Assembly (NCBI GenBank): GCA_012719395.1
Contig: JAAYAL010000080.1
Span: 1 to 36,561, forward strand
DNA: 36,561 bases
Source: Gaiellales bacterium
GTDB taxonomy: Bacteria > Actinomycetota > Thermoleophilia > RBG-16-64-13
Direction: 5' to 3'
Part shown: piece after piece, positions 25,381 through 31,278 of the stretch
How the letters are laid out: each line of letters begins with the position of its first letter
Position numbering within the stretch: position 1 is the stretch's first letter
Position numbers and translations under genes: made by a program
Notes under the pieces: generated by a model
Database searches by the model: none
Seen by the model: only the letters and a program-made list of their open reading frames with translations
Told to the model about the DNA's origin: nothing

Positions 25381-26688
25381 GGACTCACCGGCGCCGCCGG
25401 CACGGGCCAACCCGTGGTAGAAGCGGCGAATCCGCGCATCGCAGCTGACGTCGGAGGCACGAAGCGGGCGGGCAAGCCGTATGCCCCGCAACGACCGGCA
25501 CCGGCTGAGCGCAACATACGCCTGCCCAGTGGCGAACGCACCCCGCCCGAAATCGATGAGCACGCGTTCTAACGTCTTGCCTTGGCTCTTGTGGATGGTG
25601 ACGGCCCACGCGGGCATAAGAGGGAACTGCGTGTATTCCCCCACCTTCTGCGCCACGATCCGTTCCTCCGCCACGCCGAGCCGGTATTCAAAGGATTCCC
25701 AAGAGGCCGGCCGCACCTCGTGCACGGTTCGTGCGGGGTCCCCTGCCAAGCACACCCGCACCTCATCCGCGGAGACTGCGCGCACCACGCCCAGGGAACC
25801 GTTGACCCAGCGCTCCTGCTCGTCATTCTTGGTGAACATCACCTGCGCGCCCACCTTGAGCCGCAGTTCCAGCGGCGAAGGCAGGCGGTCGCCTCCCAGC
25901 CGGAACTCCCCCTTCACCGTCCCTCGCAGCAGATGCTCCTCCGTGTCCAGCGCCGCCATAGCCGCCTGGTTCAGGGCATCGGCCGCCCGGTTGGTGCAGG
26001 TGAGGGTCATCTCCGGCTCAATATCGTCACCGAGGCAACACCGCTCGTTGAGCGCCTCCACCACCACATCCAAGTCCCGGGCCACGCGCACCCTGTCCAG
26101 CAACCCCACGAAGGTGGGATCCGCCTGGCGGTAGACGCGATCCAGCTCCACGTGAGCCAGAGGGAGGTCCGCCAGGGCGGCGGCATCGAAGAAGTACGGG
26201 CCCGCGTACCCTCTGCTCTCCAGCACTGCCCATTCCGGCCGGGGCACCACCGGGGGCAGCTGGAACATGTCGCCCAGCAGCAGGAGTTGCACGCCCCCGA
26301 AGGGTCGAGCGTCCTCACGGGCGCGGCGCAGGAAGGTGTCGATGGCGTCCATGATGTCGCAGCGCAGCATGGAGACTTCATCAATCATGAGCAGCTGCAG
26401 CCTGCGGTGGAGACGGGGGTCGGCGGGTACACGGACGTCCCGCGGCTCCTGCAGGCGTGGCGGGAACTGGAAGAAGGAGTGGATGGTGGAGCCACCGGCG
26501 TTCAAGGCCGCAACACCGGTGGGCGCCACGACCACGCTTTGCAGAGGAAGCATCCGGCGCAAATAGCGGATCAGTGTTGTCTTCCCGGTCCCGGCGTTGC
26601 CGGAGACGAAGACAAGAGGATGCCCGGCCTGCAGCAGCCGCTCCACCTGCAGGTATCCCTCGGGGATGTCCATGGCGGCCACCACCAT
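25360..26688 (-). CDS. Pif1-like superfamily 1B DNA helicase
   Basis: The protein has 442 residues. Helicase motifs in order: Walker A GNAGTGKTT (30-38), Ia APTGVAALNAGGSTIHSFF (55-73, the Pif1-type signature), II LMIDEVSML (100-108), III LLLGDMFQLPPV (137-148), IV/V VTIHKSQGKTLERVLIDF and VI YVALSRCRSLRGI. This is the short bacterial Pif1/Dda-like form, a 5'-3' helicase that unwinds structured DNA such as G-quadruplexes. No accessory nuclease or HRDC domain is present. The ATG at 26688 lacks a good ribosome site; ATG 26673 is an alternative. It lies downstream of a decayed thioesterase and the CoA ligase operon and is probably not part of that system. Confidence 0.87.
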   Translation of the reverse strand: MVVAAMDIPEGYLQVERLLQAGHPLVFVSGNAGTGKTTLIRYLRRMLPLQSVVVAPTGVAALNAGGSTIHSFFQFPPRLQEPRDVRVPADPRLHRRLQLLMIDEVSMLRCDIMDAIDTFLRRAREDARPFGGVQLLLLGDMFQLPPVVPRPEWAVLESRGYAGPYFFDAAALADLPLAHVELDRVYRQADPTFVGLLDRVRVARDLDVVVEALNERCCLGDDIEPEMTLTCTNRAADALNQAAMAALDTEEHLLRGTVKGEFRLGGDRLPSPLELRLKVGAQVMFTKNDEQERWVNGSLGVVRAVSADEVRVCLAGDPARTVHEVRPASWESFEYRLGVAEERIVAQKVGEYTQFPLMPAWAVTIHKSQGKTLERVLIDFGRGAFATGQAYVALSRCRSLRGIRLARPLRASDVSCDARIRRFYHGLARAGGAGESSPLTVR

Positions 26689-26695
26689 CGGCGGG

Positions 26696-26901
26696 CTAGG
26701 CCGTCAGCCCGCAGCGCTGCCCGATGCGCGCCTCGAACCTCTGCAGATCGACGAGGACGCGCCGGCGGGTGCCGCGGGCGCGCGCCACCACCATCATGCC
26801 CACCGGAGTGGCACCAGATGCTCGATATCCAGGTGCACACCCACCGACGACTGCCCCGGCGCCATGGCGCCGGCCACGGCGCGCATGCAGAGCGCCTGCA
26901 T
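26696..26901 (-). pseudogene. Frameshifted, truncated FlK-type acyl-CoA thioesterase
   Basis: Two frames together resemble the hotdog-fold FlK (fluoroacetyl-CoA thioesterase-like) family. From ATG 26901 one frame gives MQALCMRAVAGAMAPGQSSV and then GVHLDIEHLVP, the family's P-G-Q-(S/T)-(S/T)-V-G-x-x-(V/L)-x-(V/I)-x-H-L. The frame is lost near 26809; the other frame continues TPVGMMVVARAR, the family's T-P-V-G-M. One missing base restores the reading H-L-V-P-T-P-V-G-M. The first 40 or so residues and the conserved C-terminal G-T-H-E-R are missing or decayed, and the catalytic M-E-G-A-A segment reads MRAVAGA. It lies 59 bases after the CoA ligase stop, so a CoA thioester hydrolase may once have belonged to this operon. 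Confidence 0.6.
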
Positions 26902-26960
26902 AGGAGCCCCCTTCCACTTCCGTCCTCGGTCCCGCGTAGCTCCTCCGCCAGGATACGCGA

Positions 26961-28334
26961 TCACCCTCGGCTCCGGGTGTCCCGAATCCTCCTCTTGCCG
27001 GGCGCAGCCGTCTCCCCTCCCGTCGTGACCTCGATCCTCACGCCGGTGTGGGAAGCAGCGACGGCCGGGATGGCCTCAACGTCCGCTTCTAGCCCTTCGA
27101 CCCTGGCCCTCGAAGGCCGGCCCCGCGCCGTCACCGTCAAAACCAGTTCACCGCAGGCAGTCGGCCACGAAAGGCCGGCGGGCGCAGCATCGGTCACCTC
27201 CGCCGAGAACGTGCGCACCCACTCCTGCGCGTAGACCACGCCGTCCAGATCGGCCATGGTGAGGCGCTCGGCCCCCCCGAGGTCCACCTCGTCCGCCATC
27301 CTCCCCCGCACGCGGTCCAGGCACCGGAGCACGCTGCCACAGGCGCAGCGCCCCCTCAGCAGACGCCCGCTATCGCCCGTGCGATAGCGGATGAGCGGCA
27401 TCCCCCGCCGTGTGAGCGTGGTCACCACCAGTTCCCCCCACCGGCCACGAGGCAGCGGCTCATGGGTGTCGGGGTCGACCACTTCGAAGAGGAGATCGGC
27501 CTCCCGGATGTGGAGCCCGGCAAAGGCACGGCACTGCACGGCCCCGCCCAGCCCCGTCTCCGTGGAACCGTAGTGCTCGAACACGCGACAGCCCCAGGCC
27601 CGCTCGATGGACGCGCGCACCGGTTCGGCCACATAATCGCCGGAGAACAGCACGCTCTTCACGCGGCCCACGGGGATCTCCCTCCCTTCGCGGCTGCGGG
27701 CCAGCCACAGCACCTGGCCGGGCACGCCCACCAGGCAGTCCGCCCCGAACTCCAGGATGCGTCGCGCCACGCGCCCGCAATCGTCCACGAACCCGTAGGC
27801 CTCCGCCTCCACCCCGTCGCGGGCGAGGGCCACGCGCAGGAGGGCTCCCACGCTGCCCGGCGCCGGGCCAGGCATGAGCACCAGCACCCGGTCTCCGGGC
27901 TCGACCAGCGCCCGCATGCCGTGCCGGAAGTGATCCGCAGTGAGTTCCAGATCCCCCTCGGTGAACCACAGGCGCTTGGGTTGCCCGGTGCTGCCCGAGG
28001 TGGGCAGGGTGACCACGCGGGCGATGTCACCCAGAGGGACGCAGACCAGATCGGTGCCGCGCCGGCGCACGTCGTCCTGGGTGACGAAGGGCAGACCACG
28101 AAGGTCCCGCAGACCTCGCGGCTCATTAGAAGGCAGACGAGCATAGAGCTCACGATAGAAGGGGCTCCGTTCGCGCGCCCAGGCGACGACCTCCGCCAAC
28201 TGCCGGGACTGCCAACGGGCCAAGGCATCACGATCCACCACGGGGACAGGACAATCCGGGGCTGGGCAAGCGAGGCCAAGACGCCGCGCCGTCCAGCCGT
28301 CCAAGGGGGTGCGGGGAGGTGCCGCCACGTTCAC
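26961..28334 (-). CDS. Phenylacetate-CoA-ligase-like AMP-forming acyl-CoA synthetase (DVU_1553-type)
   Basis: The protein has 457 residues and the adenylate-forming fold: P-loop TSGSTGQPK (112-120), FEHYGSTETGLGG (around 250), LIRYRTGDSGRLL (around 320), and a degenerate C-terminal lid. The core is nearest to PaaK. After the TGD motif it has a zinc-knuckle-like CACG and the family's short RMADEVDLGG. It should activate a carboxylate with ATP and CoA in the cytosol. I recall this subgroup named after DVU_1553 of Desulfovibrio vulgaris, always beside a Mop-like oxidoreductase; the acid is unknown. The start is GTG 28334, overlapping the TrsS stop (GTGA). Last intact gene of the operon; a decayed thioesterase follows. 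Confidence 0.85.
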   Translation of the reverse strand: MNVAAPPRTPLDGWTARRLGLACPAPDCPVPVVDRDALARWQSRQLAEVVAWARERSPFYRELYARLPSNEPRGLRDLRGLPFVTQDDVRRRGTDLVCVPLGDIARVVTLPTSGSTGQPKRLWFTEGDLELTADHFRHGMRALVEPGDRVLVLMPGPAPGSVGALLRVALARDGVEAEAYGFVDDCGRVARRILEFGADCLVGVPGQVLWLARSREGREIPVGRVKSVLFSGDYVAEPVRASIERAWGCRVFEHYGSTETGLGGAVQCRAFAGLHIREADLLFEVVDPDTHEPLPRGRWGELVVTTLTRRGMPLIRYRTGDSGRLLRGRCACGSVLRCLDRVRGRMADEVDLGGAERLTMADLDGVVYAQEWVRTFSAEVTDAAPAGLSWPTACGELVLTVTARGRPSRARVEGLEADVEAIPAVAASHTGVRIEVTTGGETAAPGKRRIRDTRSRG

Positions 28335-29722
28335 AGCCGACGCGGGTACAGACGATCACCGGACACGCCGGTGAGGTTCCAGAGGCAAAAGGGGACCAGG
28401 CCGCGGCCCGGAGCCACGGCATGCACGCAGCACTGCCGTATGCGCTCCAGGTCGATGCTCCAGGCGTCCTGGAACAGCATGCCGGACACGGAGAGGATGC
28501 GCCCGGCCTCCGCCAGGAAGCGATCCAGGTCGTCCCCGGGCTCGTTGGGGCAAACATCTGCGCCGCTGAGCCCGCGCGGCAAACCCTCGGGGGACGGCGC
28601 CACACGCGGCCCACGTCCCCACTGCCGCGCCGTGGCAGCGATAGCGCGGCGTGCCGCGGAGCCTGGTTCCGCGGCGCACGGTGAGGGCGAAGGGCGAACC
28701 CATTCCAACTCACCACCGTCACGCACCCAATATCTGGCCCGGAAGGAACAGCGCACGTGCTCGCACGAACTGGGCTCGAAGTCGGAGGCCCGAATGGCAC
28801 CTTCAGTCTGCCGCTCCAAGCCCCGCAGGACTTCAGGGAGCGTGAGCCGAGCCCGCTCCACTCCCCGGTAGCGCCCGAAGTAGCTCACCGGCTGGAAGTG
28901 CACCCCGCGCACCACCCCCGCCCAGCCAGCCGCGAAGCGCACCAGCGCGCCCAGTTCGTGATCATTCACGCCGGGCACCAGCGTGGGCACCAGCACCACC
29001 CCCAGGCCCGCTTGGGCGCAGCGCTCCAGCGCGCGTTGCTTGACCGCCAGCAAGGAACGACCTCGGATGAACCGGTAGGTGGCGTCGCTCAGCCCGTCGA
29101 ACTGGAGGAAGACGGAGGCAAGCCCCGCCTCGCACAGGCGCTCGGCATACCCCGCCTCGGCGGCCAGGCGCAGCCCATTGGTGTTCACCTGCACAAACGT
29201 GAACCCGGTAGCCCGCGCGGCGCGCACGATGTCGAGGAGATCCTCCCGGAGCGTGGGCTCGCCCCCGGACAGCTGCACATTCACCGGCCCCTGGTTCACC
29301 AGGAGGTCCCGCAGCACACCTCTCAGCTCCCGCAACTCCGGATCGGCCTCCTGGACGCCAGGCGCCGCATCGGCGAAGCAGATGCGGCAGTGCAGGTTGC
29401 AGCGGCGCGTGACGTCCACCACCGCCGTGCAGGTGGACTGCCGGTGCTGCGGACACAGGCCGCACTCCAGGGGGCAGCCGTCGGAGGCCGCCGGAGGCGG
29501 CGCGTTCCCGCAGGCGGAGGCCTTCTCTCGGCACCAGGAGCGGTAGGAGGGCAACCCGCGCCAGATGACGGTGCGCCAGGGACCGTGCTGCGGACAGGTG
29601 GCCTCCAGCACCACGTCGTCGCCGCTGAAACGTCGCACTGCCGGCACCCGCCGCAGACAGACGGGGCAGAGGCTCTCGGTGGGTTCCAGCGTTTCCTGGG
29701 CTTCAAGCCCTTCTGCCGTCAT
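28331..29722 (-). CDS. trsS: Radical SAM protein TrsS-like
   Basis: The protein has 463 residues. An N-terminal Cys-rich zone (CPVC 19-22; CPQHG 43-47; CPLECGLCPQH 83-93) is followed by the radical SAM core: CNLHCRIC with Cys108, Cys112 and Cys115 for the 4Fe-4S cluster, SAM-binding QLSGGEPTLRED (150-161), and VNTNGLRLA. The C-terminal third has further cysteines: SSCEHVRC (319-325), QCCVHAV (430-436) and VPFCLWNLTG. I recall NCBI naming this family radical SAM (seleno)protein TrsS; here all candidate positions are Cys and there is no in-frame TGA. The N-terminal pattern also resembles archaeal tetraether lipid synthase (Mj0619). The start is ATG 29722, with GGGAG 6 bases upstream. The reaction is unknown. 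Confidence 0.85.
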   Translation of the reverse strand: MTAEGLEAQETLEPTESLCPVCLRRVPAVRRFSGDDVVLEATCPQHGPWRTVIWRGLPSYRSWCREKASACGNAPPPAASDGCPLECGLCPQHRQSTCTAVVDVTRRCNLHCRICFADAAPGVQEADPELRELRGVLRDLLVNQGPVNVQLSGGEPTLREDLLDIVRAARATGFTFVQVNTNGLRLAAEAGYAERLCEAGLASVFLQFDGLSDATYRFIRGRSLLAVKQRALERCAQAGLGVVLVPTLVPGVNDHELGALVRFAAGWAGVVRGVHFQPVSYFGRYRGVERARLTLPEVLRGLERQTEGAIRASDFEPSSCEHVRCSFRARYWVRDGGELEWVRPSPSPCAAEPGSAARRAIAATARQWGRGPRVAPSPEGLPRGLSGADVCPNEPGDDLDRFLAEAGRILSVSGMLFQDAWSIDLERIRQCCVHAVAPGRGLVPFCLWNLTGVSGDRLYPRRL

Positions 29723-29732
29723 CCGAGGCTCC

Positions 29733-30179
29733 CTACCCGTCACGCGACTCGGTGGGATCGAAGCCGTGCTCCAGCAGCATCTCCATGGTCTTGCCATAGA
29801 CCCTTGCTACCATGGGGCCGCAACGTTGTTTGCGCGGCGTCCCGTCGCTCAGGATGTCGTCGCAGCAGACACCGCCATACCGGGCACCAACCTCCGCCTC
29901 AAACCAATCCCACAGTTCCTCCAGCATGAGCCAGAGCCGTTCGTCCTCCTCCTCCTCCTCGCAGCCTTTCCCGGCGTGGAGCGCGATGAGGCAGGCGGCG
30001 CCGCTCAGCGCGCCGCAGGTACCCGCGCCCCTTCCCACTCCCAGTGCCAGACCACCGGCGGCCCGAACGAGGTCGGTGTTCTGCTTGCCCTGCGCCTCAA
30101 GGCCCAGCTTGAGCAGGATCTGGCTGCAGTAGTAGCCCTTCTCGGACATCTCCATCATGTGCAGTTGGATCTCATCCAT
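29733..30179 (-). CDS. C-GCAxxG-C-C family protein (DVU_1555-type)
   Basis: The protein has 148 residues. The family's spaced cysteines are present: Cys18 (GYYCSQILL), Cys55 in GTCGALSGAACLIAL (the GCAxxG motif with Thr for the first Gly), Cys63, Cys73, the pair Cys105-Cys106 and Cys120. Such proteins are thought to be redox or metal carriers and are often exported or found beside oxidoreductases; the exact role is unknown. An acidic run EEEEEDE (75-81) could bind a basic partner. The ATG 30179 is chosen over TTG 30185 because GAGAGG is 6 bases before it. It lies 45 bases after the methyltransferase gene and 10 before trsS. Confidence 0.83.
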   Translation of the reverse strand: MDEIQLHMMEMSEKGYYCSQILLKLGLEAQGKQNTDLVRAAGGLALGVGRGAGTCGALSGAACLIALHAGKGCEEEEEDERLWLMLEELWDWFEAEVGARYGGVCCDDILSDGTPRKQRCGPMVARVYGKTMEMLLEHGFDPTESRDG

Positions 30180-30224
30180 GTCCAACCTCTCCCTCGAGTC
30201 GAGCCTTACCCCGTGAGCCCTGCG

Positions 30225-31073
30225 TCAGCGGCACTCGGCCACCAGCAGGAAGTACCCGGGCTTCGCTGCCGTCACCTTCTCCCGGGTGAGGGAGCACGCA
30301 GCAGCGGGTGCCCCTCCCAGCGCAGCCTGCCAGAAGCCGGCGACCGAGCCGTAGGCAAACACCATCTGCGCCAGGAAGCGCGTGAGCACCTCCGAGCGAT
30401 CGCGCCAGAACAGGGGGGCGAAGCCGCTCTCCTCAAGCCGCGAGAGGACCATGTCCCGGCCCACGGCCCCGTGCAGACACGTCGTGGAGGGAAGCGAGTG
30501 CGTAGGCGTGGCGTGCGGGGGGTTCCGCAGGTAGAGATCGGAGACCGCCAGACGGCCGCCGGGGCGCAGCACGCGGTGCGCCTCCAGCAGCGCCTGACGG
30601 GGATCGTCTAGTTGGGTTAGGAAGCATTCGGCGAAAACCGCGTCGAAGGAATCCTCGGGGAGCGGAACATGCTCTGCCTGCCCTTGCACCCACGTGACCG
30701 GCGCGCACGGCAGGCGCGACCCGCAGCTCCCTGACCGTGGGCCGAAAGCCCGCTCGTGGCCGTCCTGACACTGCCCAGTCTCCCTCCCGCTGGCCTCCCT
30801 CTCGCGGACCTCCCGTGCGCGGGCCTCACGCAGATGCTCGGCAGAGACATCGAGTCCCGTGACCACGGCCCCCCATACTCTCGCCAGATACAAGGCCGTG
30901 GACCCTACCCCACACCCCAGGTCCAACACGCGCCGACCGGCCGTCAACCCACAGACCTCCGCCAGTTCCCCGGTCAGCTCCAGCCCCCCCGGCCGCAACT
31001 CGCCACCGGCGGCGGCGCGGAAGGATGCCTGATCGTAGAGGCACGACGGTTCGCGCGACTCACTTGCTCTCAA
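30225..31073 (-). CDS. Class I SAM-dependent methyltransferase (DVU_1556/TrsM-type)
   Basis: The protein has 282 residues. SAM motif I is VLDLGCGVGST (49-59), the acidic ribose contact is TGLDVS (72-77), and the post-motif RVLRPGGRLAVSDL (167-180) is typical of class I enzymes. Features of this subgroup are ELRPGGLELT before motif I, the cysteines Cys150 (AECFL) and Cys199 (TTCLHGA), LAQMVFAYGS, and the end AAKPGYFLLVAECR. A hydrophilic insert of about 35 residues (88-122, rich in Glu, Arg, Gly and Cys) interrupts the fold after motif II. The start appears to be TTG 31073, overlapping the previous gene by 14 bases. The substrate is unknown; arsenite methyltransferase-like enzymes share this layout. 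Confidence 0.83.
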   Translation of the reverse strand: MRASESREPSCLYDQASFRAAAGGELRPGGLELTGELAEVCGLTAGRRVLDLGCGVGSTALYLARVWGAVVTGLDVSAEHLREARAREVREREASGRETGQCQDGHERAFGPRSGSCGSRLPCAPVTWVQGQAEHVPLPEDSFDAVFAECFLTQLDDPRQALLEAHRVLRPGGRLAVSDLYLRNPPHATPTHSLPSTTCLHGAVGRDMVLSRLEESGFAPLFWRDRSEVLTRFLAQMVFAYGSVAGFWQAALGGAPAAACSLTREKVTAAKPGYFLLVAECR

Positions 31074-31278
31074 GGACCTGCTCCACCTCGGCCATGCGCC
31101 CGGTGGCCAGCTCCTCGGGGATCAGGTAGATCCCGCAGTGCGGGCACCGCGGCAGATCCAGCGTGAACGCGTTCCCCAAGTACGTGAGCTGCACCGGCCC
31201 CACCTCGAGCGGCCGCCCGCAGTGACAACACACCCAGCGCAGATCATCCTCGCTGAGACGGGCGATGCTGCTGCTCAT
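31060..31278 (-). CDS. Small two-CxxC redox/zinc-ribbon protein (DVU_1557-type)
   Basis: The protein has 72 residues. WVCCHCG (15-21) and PRCPHCG (44-49) give two CxxC pairs, a rubredoxin-like or zinc-ribbon arrangement. The ending IPEELATGRMAEVEQVLESK is a helix conserved, as I recall, in proteins annotated DVU_1557 family redox protein. It probably carries electrons or a metal for the neighbouring enzymes. The ATG at 31278 overlaps the previous stop as TGATG and has GGGGG upstream. A GTG one codon earlier is possible. Confidence 0.8.
   Translation of the reverse strand: MSSSIARLSEDDLRWVCCHCGRPLEVGPVQLTYLGNAFTLDLPRCPHCGIYLIPEELATGRMAEVEQVLESK

Noticed and set aside
26696-26917. 73-codon minus-strand frame as an intact small gene
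   Set aside because: Only its second half resembles a protein family, and the matching first half is in another frame; a frameshifted thioesterase explains both.
25582-27234. 550-codon plus-strand open frame spanning helicase, pseudogene and CoA ligase end
   Set aside because: It crosses three independent minus-strand genes and carries no domain.
28331-31073. Selenocysteine in TrsS, the C-GCAxxG protein or the methyltransferase
   Set aside because: Some relatives are selenoproteins, but all three frames here are open with Cys codons and have no internal TGA.
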